A DNA stretch of 64,000 bases, from positions 164,264-228,263 of the forward strand of contig NW_026516737.1 of assembly GCF_025766255.1 (NCBI RefSeq), written 5' to 3'. The DNA comes from Zychaea mexicana. Its lineage: Eukaryota > Mucoromycota > Mucoromycetes > Mucorales > Lichtheimiaceae. Position numbers and translations under genes: made by a program. Of this stretch, positions 24,401 to 35,477 are shown one piece after another (position 1 is the stretch's first letter; each line of letters opens with the position of its first letter). A model generated the notes under the pieces. The model ran no database searches and was not told the DNA's origin. It worked only from the letters and a program-made list of their open reading frames with translations.

Positions 24401-24842
24401 ACATGGACCGCGAAAAGGACGTCGACGACTGGAAAAGCAAGTACGTAATCCATGGTCAAAAGTCTCCCTCTCTCTCTCTCTCTTTTGTTCTTTTTGAACT
24501 AATATATTGAGTGTAATACAGGAGTGTCCTTTGTTTCATGCGATGCGATTCAACTTTTTTGACAAGACGCATCCAAAGCGTGACAAACTGATGAAGCTGT
24601 GCCAACAAGTAGGCGGAGGGGAGGTGTTGAGTCGACGGCCACCTGCGGACAAGGCTGGCCCATGGCGTGATAACGACAACGTCCAACGACGGAGCGTCCA
24701 TCGAAACGTGCCCATCATCATTGTCACGGACCAGAGACAGCTCAAGAAGAAGAGTGCAAAACCTTTAGAGCTGTATCAAGTGAGAGATGCCCGATGGCTC
24801 TTGGATTGTATAAGCAGATGTGATGTTGTTGAAGCCAACTGA
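21467..24842 (+). CDS. BRCA1-like RING / RanBP2-zinc-finger / tandem-BRCT protein
   Basis: Exons 21467-21528, 21597-21653, 21763-23929, 24028-24229, 24319-24440 and 24522-24842 join in frame to 976 residues. The N-terminus is a C3HC4 RING split by two introns: CDLCHNLVNDA, NECGHRFCR, CPTCHLP. A long acidic, Gln/Asn-rich, probably disordered middle follows. Near residue 685 is a RanBP2-type zinc finger (WQCLHCQYMNP...CGLC). The C-terminus carries two BRCT repeats: the first includes THIVTKG, RTVKYLWGILAGKWVV and VGDTVMGLTHGP, resembling the first BRCA1 BRCT repeat at the same positions; the second includes FHAMRFNFF, IIIVTD and DARWLLDCI. By family knowledge this predicts a nuclear E3 ubiquitin ligase acting in DNA-damage signalling and homologous recombination. 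No ankyrin repeats are present, which favours BRCA1 over BARD1. The RanBP2 finger is not part of human BRCA1. Confidence 0.88.
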
Positions 24843-25010
24843 GAAAAAGAAATATTGTCCGCATGCGGAAAGTGGATTATGTATTCGGTTTATAGTGTGG
24901 GGAAGTTTCCAGAGTACTCTTTTTACTTCTTGTTCTCTTTGCTTCCTTTCCCCTTTATTTTTTAACAAGTGTATATACACCTCCTCAAACCTCCTTACCC
25001 TTTTCTTACC

Positions 25011-26162
25011 ATGCCACACTCTGAAACCCATGGTTGTACATTAAACTCAGTCGATCCTGCCCTGGCAACCACGGATCGTTACAATGTCAAACATATTGAG
25101 CAAACTGTATACAATCTAGCTGAGTCAGACGATATCCTGGCAAAACCTGTAACAGAAGCTCTGCAAGTCATTGAAGAAGCATACAAAGAATACGGGTAAG
25201 TGCTTTTATACATTACCACGACAACCGGCAAAAATAAAGAAGGGACTATGAGCTGGTAAAGGAGAGAAGAACGAGGGGAACACACCATGGGCGAATTGCA
25301 GTTGAATGACCACTCCAAGTTGCCTCTGTCTATATATAATATTTACATTTTTTTCTTTACTCATTCTAGGCTTGAAGCGACGTCTTTATCATTTAATGGT
25401 GGCAAAGATTGCACTGTTCTCCTCCATCTCGTTGTCGCAGCATTAAGTCGTCTTGGTCACTCAACAGCTGTCATTCGCACGGTTTATGTCACTTGTCAGA
25501 ACCCTTTCCCACACGTGGATGAATTTGTAAAAGTATGCTCAGCGCGGTATCGACTGGACACCGTTTCGGTTCCGGGACCTATGCGTGAAGGATTGGAAAA
25601 GTTTTTGAATTGTACGCAACCGAAACCCAAGGCGATCTTTGTTGGTATTCGACGAAACGATCCTTATGCTGGTAAGTTTATTACGTGAACGACAAGGGAA
25701 TTCAAGAGAGAGAGAGAGAGAGAGTGTGTGTGTGTGTATATGTTTAGAAGAGGAGTAAACAAGGTTCCTAGTACTCATTGGGATGTTTGTTGTTATTTAG
25801 AAAATTTGACGCATTTTGACTTGACAGATAAGGGCTGGCCCGAGTTTATGCGTGTACACCCAATTGTGGATTGGACATATAAGAACATCTGGGATTTCTT
25901 GATTCGGTTACGGATACCGTATTGCTCGCTTTATGATGATGGGTAAGTCACTTTGTACTGGAATAAAAGGAAAGCGAGATCCTGGTTTATACGGTTATGT
26001 GCTTACGTACTGGTGTGCTATAGATACACGTCGTTGGGAAGCATGGAAAATACACATCCAAATCCAGATTTGGCTCGTGACTCTGGCGGATATCTTCCTG
26101 CATACATGTTAGAGAACGAATTGCACGAACGATGTGGTCGATCATCCAATAGAACTGTATAG
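25011..26162 (+). CDS. FAD1: FAD synthase (FMN adenylyltransferase)
   Basis: Transfers AMP from ATP to FMN, the last step in FAD synthesis, using a PAPS-reductase-like fold. Exons 25011-25195, 25370-25671, 25801-25942 and 26024-26162 join in frame to 255 residues. Hallmarks are the PP-loop-like LSFNGGKDCTVLLHL, FVGIRRNDPYAENLTHF (crossing intron 2), TDKGWPEFMRVHPI and DWTYKNIWDFL, then the C-terminal RIPYCSLYDDGYTSLG. The last two are typical of eukaryotic Fad1. There is no N-terminal molybdopterin-binding domain, as expected for fungi. A (GA)n run sits in intron 2. It starts 168 bases after the BRCA1-like gene on the same strand and converges on APRT. Confidence 0.95.
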
Positions 26163-26179
26163 ACATCTTTTATTCAAAT

Positions 26180-26203
26180 AGCAGCAGCAGCAGCAGCAGC
26201 AGT
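26180..26203. repeat. (CAG)n microsatellite
   Basis: Eight CAG/AGC units just after the FAD1 stop, in the 3' UTR. Confidence 0.85.
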
Positions 26204-26499
26204 AGATACCATTTAGATTGCCTTTCCTCCTTCTAGTCCTCTCCCCTCACACCCTCTTATCCAAACCATCAGCCCTGCTCCTTTTCTTCATGACATTTGT
26301 TACAGAATAGATGGACGAATTGGCTCATTTGTAATAACCGTACTGGAAAACCCCAACGAAAAAATCATTTGCCATCATCAACAAAAAGATGGGTATGATT
26401 TATTTTTAAAATGCAATGTAATATATATACTATAAATGATTGTTGAAAATAATAGGGGGGGAAAACAGATATCTCGGTTGAATCACATTTTACAAATGA

Positions 26500-26523
26500 A
26501 GAGAGAGAGAGAGAGAGAGAGAA
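26500..26523. repeat. (GA)n microsatellite
   Basis: About 12 GA units just beyond the 3' end of the APRT gene. Confidence 0.85.
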
Positions 26524-26579
26524 GGCAAGGGAAATAAGAAGAAGAGAGAGCGAGAGAAAAGAGGGAAATGTTTTCTTAT

Positions 26580-27360
26580 TTACAGTTTAATAAGCGAGTA
26601 GGTAGGAGCATCCAACTTTTGGGTACCGTTCAAGAACTCCAATTCCATGACAAAGACGTACTCAACGGTCTTGGCACCACACTTCCGGACCAATTCGCCA
26701 GCAGCACCAGCAGAGCCGCCGGTGGCAATCAAGTCATCAATGACAATGACCCGAGCATTGGGCTTGACAGCATCCTTCTGCATCTCAAACACATCCTGGC
26801 CGTATTCCTTTTCATAGACCGCGCTCGCGCATTCGCCAGGAAGCTTGCCCTCCTTGCGGACAGGAACAAAAGCAGCACCCAATCGAAGGGCAACCAAAGG
26901 ACCCAACAAGAAACCACGAGCATCCAAACCTATATTTCTCAGTCAAGATAAGTCTCTAAAGCCCTGTATACACGTCTTTCCCCCCCACAGCTTGCCATTG
27001 ATGATTTTAAAGGAAACCCCCTTCCTCCTCCCTTCTTTTTTTTTTCCTTCCATCTATATTTACCAACAACAGCGTCAATTTTCTCTTCGTAGGTCGAGCT
27101 AATGTGGTGCACAATATTGCTAATCAAGGACTCGACGGCCGTGGGATCTTGGAAGATGGGGAACAAATCCTTAAAGACGATGCCCTGGTGATAGCAAGTA
27201 GAAAAGGTTTTCGAAGAAAGAATTAACAAAATGAAGCAATCTTTAATAGATAACAAAAAGTATGTCTATGTCATTCCGTATGCTTATCACTAACCTTCTT
27301 GGGAAAATCAGGGTGAGTGCCGAGAAGGTTCTTGAGACGTTCAATGTCGTGGTTGGGCAT
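26580..27360 (-). CDS. APT1: Adenine phosphoribosyltransferase
   Basis: Salvages adenine to AMP with PRPP in the cytosol. Three exons read leftward (27295-27360, 27064-27184, 26580-26929) give 178 residues, the usual size. Hallmarks are the N-terminal PDFPKKGIVFKDLFPIF, the LDARGFLLGP adenine-site segment, VPVRKEGKLPGE, and the PRPP-binding loop VIVIDDLIATGGSAGAA. It is convergent with FAD1, about 420 bases apart. Its upstream side faces a region rich in A and T homopolymers. Confidence 0.96.
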
Positions 27361-27847
27361 GGTTATACTGAATGGGTTAAAAAAAATAAAAGAACTTTTT
27401 TTCAAAACTTCTGGTTTCAGCTGAGCTTTTTTTTTTTTGAAGGAACCATCACCACTGATAAGGCGCGACGTACATGGGGAGTGGCTTTTTTTCAGGTACC
27501 GAAAAAAAAAAAAAATTAGGCCGGCCAGGGCCTTTCCCATGATATATACTGGCTACTTGAAAAGATAATGTCGAGATAACAGCATCTATAATAGCACAGA
27601 AAAGGTTGTCTTTTTCATGCATTATTTAATTTTGGTAGCACAGTTATGCATCGGTCATCTACTAAAGCATGCTTAAAATAGGAAAGAATTGCCATATCCA
27701 TCGACCGTGTCATCATCGCCGTAATAGCATCAAAAGTCAGTAAAGAGAGCAACAAACAGTAGGTAGGAGAAAATGCGCTACTTGCGAGTTTACCTCATCA
27801 AGTTCATGGAAAACTGAATAATCTCAGCGCTTAGGCAGAAACCCCAC
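27361..27847. other. Divergent promoter region
   Basis: Between APRT and the F-box gene. Contains poly-A and poly-T tracts and no credible coding sequence. Confidence 0.5.
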
Positions 27848-29509
27848 ATGCAAGTCAGATGTCGTAATACTCAGCCAAACGCTTCCCCTTACCTTAAACG
27901 CTCTTTTGGACTCCACGACGCACCACGTATTGTAATGACGCATCCAATGAAAGCCACACGAGATTTCACTCAGCATCTTCCACGTGAGGTCATCAATACC
28001 ATATTTCTGTCTCTTCCTTTTCGAAATCGTATCCAGTGTATGGTTGTGTGCAAGTCTTGGCGACAATGGTTACTCGATGGGTCGTTAATGTGGAGCACAC
28101 TAGACGATCCAGACTGTGACCTCGGCAAAGACTTGCTTCCTTACAAACGAAACATTAAACGCCATTCAATACGGCATGTGAATATTAGACAGCTTAATGT
28201 CGACCAACAGACGCGTGCTATAACCTTCTTAGTACGATTGCGGTGTCGTGCCCTGCAATCACGTAAGCACTGATAAGAACTATCCGTTGCTAACTTTGGA
28301 TTCCACATGAAAAAGGCGAAATACTAACCATGATCTGCATATTTCTTTTCTTTTTTGCTCGCGCACCCAAAAAAAAAAGTATTCTTTAGCTACCGCCATG
28401 ACATGGACAGTACTTTTACCAAACTACTGAATTGCAATGGCCAGTCTATCACGCATATTGATGTCAAAGTTCAGCCCGGCGACGTCCATTTACTCGAAAA
28501 ACTCTTGATCCGTTGCCCAAAGCTCAAAATCATCAAGTATCAGCAACGACAACTATCACAGGAGGCCCAGCAACCATTCCATGATAAATGCGCCTTTAGT
28601 GAAAACTTACTTGATCAACAACAACAAGACCAACAGCGACCACTATTTTCATGTCTAGAATCGATCACTATCAACGGCGTTGCACCTATTCATCAATTAC
28701 TGAATAATGACATTGATATTCCCAATCTTCGATATCTCAACATCTTTTGCCCGTATAACAACAATCTCGAATACATACGGGATCAAGGCTGGCCTCAACT
28801 ACGGTTTTTGCAATTGATGGGAATCCTATGGACGCCTGAACTACTTTCCAATCTATCTAAAGCAATCCTCAACATGCCGCTGTTGGAATCTATCCATTTC
28901 ATCTCCAACATCCCTTCTACTAATGAGCTATACACTGCAATTGCGGGTCTCGAGCATTTAAAAGCACTCTTCATTGATAATCAGCGCTATTACACTGGGG
29001 AGCTACGAGAAGAAGACGAAGTGTTCCAAGACACCGAAGAAGGGTTGCTGTGCTTGCTGAGAGGGAAATGTAGACAGAGTCTACAAAAATTGCAGCTAAA
29101 CGCTGTGAATGTGCTTACGGACCGAATACTGGATGCCATACCCGATTGGAGCGACCGAATGACGTGTTTGAGCCTTGTTTTGCGCGTCTCAGGTCGACGA
29201 CAATGGCAACTACAACAACAACGACAAGGGACAAATCATGGTGGTGGTGTTGGTCTGTTGACCGATCTTGGTCTGCGCCGTTTCGCTTCTTCTTTGTCAG
29301 AAAACAAAATGGATTACCTCGGTCTGTTTATGGAATTCCGAGTGGCAACTCCGGATACGATTATGTTTATCCTCGACAAGCTCGGACCCAACTTTGCCTC
29401 AAATGTTATTTATAGTGATATAGTAGGATGTAAGCGATACTTGAAGATATCAAGCGATGGAATATGGAGTGTACATGACCGAAACGGTCTAATAAAGCGT
29501 CTGCGATAA
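27848..29509 (+). CDS. F-box protein
   Basis: Substrate adaptor of an SCF-type ubiquitin ligase, by family. Two exons, 27848-28262 and 28380-29509, join in frame to 514 residues. The F-box lies near residues 43-85 (LPREVINTIFLSLPFRNR, CMVVCKSWRQWLLD, LWSTLD-like). The remainder has leucine-spaced stretches suggesting an irregular leucine-rich repeat solenoid, with a Gln-rich insert. A second in-frame ATG (MTHPMKAT) lies 29 codons after the first and could be the real start. The intron ends in a run of ten A before AG. The target is unknown; Mucoromycota carry large families of such F-box/LRR proteins. Confidence 0.85.
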
Positions 29510-29828
29510 TCCACAAACGGCCTTAGCGTCAGGTTAGCTGCAGGAAAGAGAAGGTGGTTTTATATATTATATATTTAATCAAAGTGCTATCGAACTACAT
29601 TGTAACATCCCCGATTTATTTTCTGCACCAACCATTTTTTATATCCTTCGCACATAAAAAAAACATCGATGACGTTATTTTGTGTTATACGTACTTATGA
29701 GTTGGTGACGAAACCGTGAGCTATAAATATGGCATTTCAAAGAAACACGCGGGTCCCTCGTACCTCATAAACTAATCGTCATGCATTGTTATAACAATAA
29801 GGGACTCGTGTATCTGCAATATGAAAGG
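29510..29828. other. Intergenic
   Basis: 3' flank of the F-box gene; AT-rich, nothing recognisable. Confidence 0.5.
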
Positions 29829-30029
29829 TCACACGTACTCGCTTATTTGAACATTTACAATAGAGACAACGACTTTGGCTAATTGTCGTGCATATTCTTC
29901 TCCTTCATCGTGTAACATTTTAGCTTCCGTGGTGAACAAAACGGCGGATGGGAGGTCCGGCAGTTCATCCTGCGTAGCCGACAAGTCTAGGTTTCTACGA
30001 AACCATTGCAACAGGCTTCGGGGAAGCAA
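29829..30029 (-). pseudogene. Alpha/beta-hydrolase (HSL/esterase family) remnant
   Basis: A 66-codon open frame resembles the C-terminal part of HSL-type alpha/beta hydrolases: DLPSAVLFTTEAKMLHDEGE is the conserved segment carrying the catalytic aspartate region (family pattern P-x-x-x-T-A-E-x-x-x-x-x-D-E-G). The upstream part with the HGGG and GDSAGG blocks is not found, and the frame is closed by stops on both sides, so this is a fragment. It could be the last trace of a detoxification esterase in this island. Confidence 0.5.
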
Positions 30030-30315
30030 TCAACAGTTTTCAGCTTTTAGTACATTATAGTCACCGTTGCCAAACAGCTTCGCGGATGCATAATTATCGC
30101 GCGTAGCTATCACCGCGGTATGCTTTCATCATACCAGCGAAACCACGCTATTTTACTTTTACTATTATGCACACAAATGAAAAAGACGATCTTTCTTTTT
30201 GATTGAATGAGTATTATATGCGCTCACACTACTGCAGCTGCTAAATTTACACCTGCAACAGCAAGTTTTAACTCTACTCATCAAGTAAGCGCAGCAAAGA
30301 TTTTCATGGGTATCA

Positions 30316-30950
30316 TTAAAGATTCAAGCACGAGAGAATAGTTGACGAATACCCTGACAGCACCGTTTTTCCACATAAATCCAGCAGTGTGAAATCCAAC
30401 TTCCTGTTGTCCTCTACTAGCGTACTGTACTGATATACTTTATATCCGTATAAAGTAGAATCTTTCAAACCGAAATGGCTTAACACGAATAAATTCGCTG
30501 CTGAAAATCCATCTTCCACCGTGGCTGTAGTCTTGCACATATGTAGAGTGGAAAAAAAGGAAGTTATCAGAATAGTGAAACTTTATACCTCATCCATTGG
30601 AAAGAACTTGTAGTAAAATCACTAATGAAGAGTTTTGGCCCTCGGCGTCTGGAGGTTGGATCTTTGCTAAAAGGGTCTACACGTTGCAGACAACGGGTTT
30701 ACCTTCAACCAAGTCTGTAGATATATTTAAACGAATTTATTATCGCCTTTACCTTAGCCCCGTCGTGTAATGCTGAGCGTTTCTGAGGGTAGGCATTTTC
30801 TTCGCTTCCTCACAGTAAGCAACATATACATAGCATCGAGCGGGACTGATCCGGAGACGCCGTTTGCTTAACATGCTTTTGTCGCTAACTTCATTTTCGC
30901 TATCGTCGTTGATGTTGTCAATGTGGCATATGAAGAACGTTATAAAGGAT
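30316..30950 (-). other. Candidate multi-exon gene or remnant of unknown type
   Basis: Reading leftward, three open pieces are separated by plausible introns. The first (about 30753-30920) is rich in basic residues and reads ...SKRRLRISPARCYVYVAYC... up to a GT donor. The second (about 30590-30690) reads SKDPTSRRRGPKLFISDF. The third ends in a 74-codon open frame (30316-30540). The junction to the last piece is ambiguous because all three frames are open there. No family is recognised. It could be a real gene, an eroded one, or mobile-element debris. Confidence 0.25.
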
Positions 30951-31546
30951 AGAAAACCTCTACAAAAGCAGAATACAAGTGTGCGGTTTATGGTAAACCC
31001 CCTTCTGTAAATGACTTGCCGGAAAATAAAACGAGCAGCGAAATACAGTAAGTACGAATATAGTCGAGATCGCTAGTGAATTACTCTTACATATAATACA
31101 AGGCTTTGATTATTGATCTTCTGTCGATCACTGCCGCATATCATTTTGACAGCCAAAGTTAGTTCGTTTCACGGTACACACGATTTGTCCATATAACTGC
31201 TGACAGGTTAAAAAACGTTAGCATTTGTTTACCCCGTTCTTTATTCGTCTTACAAGGAAAACCATTGCCGAGAGTGCTTTTCAACCTTGGCGATTTCACT
31301 CTTATGATATTTCGTACTTTAAACGACTCCAACTTGATATACTGAAGACGCCAAAACCCCTGTATTAGAAATCCTAGGCCATCGTGTTTATCATTGGTGA
31401 AGGAATCAAGGAGGTGGCCTGGGAGCAGGGAAAGGGGGAGCTACGTTAAATAATCTCACCACTAGGAAAAAGGGTTAAAAGGGATCATTTGTGCAGCCCG
31501 CGAGGAGTAATTCGACGCTTTCTTTCTAATCTCGAGAACAAACAGC
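30951..31546. other. Intergenic
   Basis: Upstream flank of the UDP-glycosyltransferase. No coding signal; AT-rich with scattered short frames. Confidence 0.5.
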
Positions 31547-33565
31547 ATGGTTTCTTTATCCATATTAACGATCACGTTTATGGCTATTTTTCTCACCAAT
31601 ACATTAGCCAGCAACGCAACTGAGCCTTACAGGTTTGAAACAATTAATTTCAGGCCACCGAAGAACATACTATTTGGTGTCTCTCAAGGAGGTAGGAGAA
31701 ACACAACAAGACAAGTCTTTGAGTACGGTGTGCTTTTTTTCTTGGCTGAGCAACCTTTTCTGTACTTGAAGGCAGTTCACATGCTAGTTGGGTCACCCGC
31801 ATACTAAACGAGCTGTCACTGCGCGGCCATCATGTCACATATGCTTCAACGGTAGGTTGCTACAACTGACAATGGTGCTATGCAACTACTTCATATAGTA
31901 TATTTATGTATAACTATACAATCTAGGATACCCACTTAAAATTTATAAGACCATACCTGCATATTGATGCTGTATCGCTTGGTAGATCTTTACATGACGA
32001 TCGCACTCTTGATAACTATACTTCTCCAAGGCAGTGGAGTCAGGTCAATGAAGATTTAAAGAAGTTTGTTGAAAGCTACAGCCCAAGTAAGTGTCGTGAC
32101 AGCTTTTCATCATAGATGACATAAGTGATGAGCTGTGCTCTTTGGATACTGTGATTATGGAGACAACATTAAAATAGAAAACACCTCTTCTGTAGTGTTT
32201 AATCGAATCCAAGAAGTTCTGACAGATCGACCACTCGACGCAATGATATGTGACGCTCTCTTTTTTGAATGCATTGATGCTGCGCACAAAGCCAAACTTC
32301 CACTTATTCTCACTACTATAATCAGCGTTCATGAAGGTAATTTGATATATATATATATATATATAATAAGGTAGCTAACTATCAGTATAGTAATCATTAC
32401 TACATGCTCACCACTACATGGAACTAAAATTTGTTATGGTTTGTTTGGCGCAATAGATGGGTTACCACCTTATATCAACAAAGATAATATATACATCATG
32501 GATCACGTCCCAGCTACAACAGAGCGCATGTCCCTCAAATATAGATTTTACATGAAGTTCCTCTTTCCTGTCGAGCTTCTTTGGAAGGCCGGATCACAAC
32601 TCAATGAGTTCCGACACAAACGAAACTTGTCTATCTGGGAAACAACACCAAACACCAAAATCCGCAATTCGCTCAAAATTTCCAATAATTTATTCGGTAC
32701 TGAACAAGCACGCCCGTTAGGACCTCTTGTAGAAATGGTTGGACCGATATTCAATGCTGTATACGACCCGTTACCGCTTCACATCGAGCACTTTCTAGAT
32801 CAGCACCAGCGTGTCCTATTTGTGGCATTCGGGCAACATACATCGGCTAAAGAGCACGAGACAAAACAACTTCTTGCAATGCTATTACATATGCAAGAAA
32901 CCCATTTAATTGATGGATTCATTTGGGGCTCCGGATTATCACATCTGCCAAAAATAGTCTCTACTCCTTCTGGGAACATATATAACGTAACTCATCTATT
33001 GGGACAGCAGCACCCTAATGTCCGTCTGTTGCATTGGGCCCCTCAATTTGCGATATTGAAGCATCCTTCGGTTATTACGTTCTTGACACACGGTGGGGGC
33101 ATGTCCTTATTCGAGGCACTTCATGCGGGCAAACGTACGATTATCCGACCGTTTTTTTACGACCAACCTGCAAACGCCTTTCACTTTGAGCATACGCAGC
33201 TTGGCGGATACCTGAATATGGACGATCACAACGGTGCTTTGGAAACGTTCCGACGGGTTATCGAAGACACAGATAACGTCATTCAGAAAAACGTGGATCG
33301 ATACCAAGCTTTGTTTCAAATCCATGCCCAGCGTGGCGTTGACCGAGGAGCCGATTTGGTCGAAGAAGTCCTTTTTACCAGTGTAGGCGATGGCCAATTG
33401 CCACACCGTCGTGATGTTGCCAACAACATTTCCTTTTTGAAAGCGAATGATTATGACCTGTATCTGTGCCTTTTCGCGATCTTGGTTTGTCTTGGATGGA
33501 CAGTCCGACTGCTGTGTACTCGTATAAGAGATAGAGTTCAAGTCCCCAAAAGCAAAATAAATTAG
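31547..33565 (+). CDS. UDP-glycosyltransferase (GT1, membrane UGT)
   Basis: ER-type UDP-sugar glycosyltransferase that conjugates lipophilic acceptors such as sterols or xenobiotics; acceptor unknown. Exons 31547-31691, 31772-31851, 31927-32086, 32133-32336 and 32457-33565 join in frame to 565 residues. An N-terminal signal peptide (residues 1-22) is followed by the acceptor domain with GGSSHASWVTRILNEL. The donor-binding signature WAPQFAILKHP...THGGGMSLFEAL...DQPANA is intact. A C-terminal membrane anchor precedes the tail KSKIN, which fits the K-x-K-x-x ER-retrieval pattern of membrane UGTs. A partial broken copy lies inverted about 30 kb upstream at 1080-1825. The neighbours are remnants and repeats, so no pathway is implied. 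Confidence 0.93.
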
Positions 33566-33876
33566 GCGATACATTATTTATTGTAGAAAAATGGAAGAGT
33601 TCGTTGTTAAGCATTCTCCTCGCTGTCTCTCTTGTTGAGAAGTTTGATTGACAGATATTCTGATTTTTTATATAACATATGATAGTCAAAAATAAAGCCC
33701 GAGTAAAGGAACACTTGAAGAGAGGATACTAATACTCAGTTCAATAACAAACAAGTAAGTTGTCATATCATGAGGTATTAAAGAAACAAAAGATTTTTTC
33801 GCCACCCAATGCCAAGGGTTCCTGCCTACTCTACCGTTTCTCGTAATTACTGAAATTATGTGCATAGTGGCGTTTT

Positions 33877-34361
33877 TTAGATAATGCAAGATAGCCCCTT
33901 TGCCTTGCACCAGCGCCTGATAATCTCGTGTGCTGACGTGAACTAAGAGAAGAAAGGAAAGTAAATGTATACAGATTTCCAGCAATATGCATTGTAACTC
34001 CTTTGTCGCCTGCACACCTACATCATTTAGCCCCTCCGCTTGGAAAACCAAATTACAAATTCCCTTCAGAATGGAAGTAGAATCTTTACATTCGATCAAT
34101 TTCGCTTCAAACATTTGAATGAATGTACCGTGACCAGTATCACGTTGTAAGGGATGATGCTCTATTGCCGTCCTGTCGATTTATGGAGGAAAGAAATAGC
34201 ATAAACGTGATGGGGTATAGCCATTTGTCAAATCATTATTTAAATGGAATTTAATTATAATGACGTTTACCCTTACTTAGGAGACTTTGCATTGTTTCTG
34301 TAGGGGTGCTCAAGAAATGTAGTCTAGATAGAATGAGCAGTGCAATAATCAAAGTGCGCAT
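33877..34361 (-). CDS. Small secreted four-cysteine protein
   Basis: Three exons read leftward (34277-34361, 34022-34161, 33877-33942) join in frame to 96 residues. Residues 1-18 (MRTLIIALLILSRLHFLS) form a good signal peptide. The mature part has four cysteines in two pairs (IECKD and KGICN; RRWCK and LSCII), suggesting two disulfides, and ends immediately after the last cysteine. Donors (GTAAGG, GTAGGT) and the C/T-rich acceptor before exon 3 are strong. No family is recognised. Size, secretion signal and location in an accessory island are those of a small secreted effector-like or antimicrobial-like protein, but function is only inference. Confidence 0.55.
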
Positions 34362-34753
34362 TCTGCGTTTTTTTTGTATGTTCTCAACTTCTTAAGACGC
34401 CATATGTTGTTTTTAAACTAGCAAGACCAGCTTTAATAAAGATACAATGGATAGAGATGTAGTACTCGTGTAGAAGCAGTAATCGGCTTTGGAAAGCATA
34501 TGATCATGAAGACATTACGAGGGCTGCATTCACGATATTACACAAGTCCATTGAATGTAACATTATAAAATTTTACCTACTTTTTCTCCTTCTTTTCTCC
34601 GGTCCATGCATATAGAGATGGATTTTCAACAACTTCTACCTGTTTACTTTTCATTAAAAAGTTATTGAAGCTTTTCGACATATATAGCTGTCATCCATTA
34701 TTAATTTCCAAAATAGCGAAACCTTCTCTGTCGATAAGTAGACAGTAATGTGC
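34362..34753. other. Intergenic, upstream of the small secreted gene
   Basis: AT-rich; presumably the promoter of the leftward small secreted protein gene. No ORF of note. Confidence 0.45.
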
Positions 34754-34755
34754 TA

Positions 34756-34932
34756 CAGTCAACTCCCGTTAACGTCAACCCGATAACGTCAACCCCGACA
34801 ACGTCAACCGATTCGTTGGTACCCTTTCAAATTTAGCAGTTAAAGATTTTGCCTATTCTCTACCCGTCAACCCTCGATATGGTCAACACTTTTGTTGGTA
34901 CGCTGAGGGTTGACGTTAACGGGGGTCGACTG
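34756..34932. mobile_element. Pogo/Tc1-like MITE with 26-bp terminal inverted repeats
   Basis: A 177-base element begins CAGTCAACTCCCGTTAACG and its right end, read on the opposite strand, begins CAGTCGACCCCCGTTAACG. The inverted repeats run about 26 bases with two mismatches and are flanked on both sides by TA (34754-34755 and 34933-34934), the target duplication of Tc1/mariner/pogo transposases. Inside, the unit GTCAACC recurs several times on both arms, so the element is almost wholly palindromic subterminal repeat. There is no room for a transposase; it is a non-autonomous MITE. Confidence 0.85.
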
Positions 34933-34952
34933 TAACCTGTTGTTGGCTCAAG

Positions 34953-35135
34953 TTAATAAGACAAAGTAGAAACTATGCTTTTTAGGTGCATAATTAGATG
35001 CAAATTTACCAATGTTCCCTTCGTAGTTGCAATGTATACACCTTGGTTGGTAAAAGTAACGCGGTTATCATCTTCGGATAATACATCGATAATGGCTTTT
35101 CTGCTTTCTCGGCTAGATATAGCCCTTGGTGGCAA
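34953..35135 (-). other. Orphan coding-like exon
   Basis: A 60-codon frame, reading SRKAIIDVLSEDDNRV...TKGTL before a GT donor (GTAAAT), has the composition of real coding sequence, but no partner exon could be found on either side. It lies 20 bases from the MITE. It may be a remnant. No family is recognised. Confidence 0.25.
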
Positions 35136-35470
35136 CAGTACCTAGCCTGTTGATTAACTAATCCGGAAGTATAGAATCTGTCTGTACTGTGTCATCACGG
35201 CAACTGGTGCTTGGTTTCACCTGAGTAAAACCATGTAATGTAAATCAACTTTGAATCGAACGTAGCAAAGCAAAAGAAATTTCAACGAAAAATTAACGCA
35301 CAAAGCATAGCAATTTGGGGCAGTGAGAGTGGCCATTACCAATTTTTTGGTGTCTGCCAACGGCAATATTATGTCCTATTTTCGAACCCACCACTCCCAT
35401 CTTCGACGTGCCTAATCGTATAATGCATATACAAACTATTACATACGGTATGACTATGGTGCACTCAATT
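35136..35470. other. Intergenic
   Basis: No recognisable feature between the orphan exon and the P450 remnant. Confidence 0.45.
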
Positions 35471-35477
35471 ATTTTGC

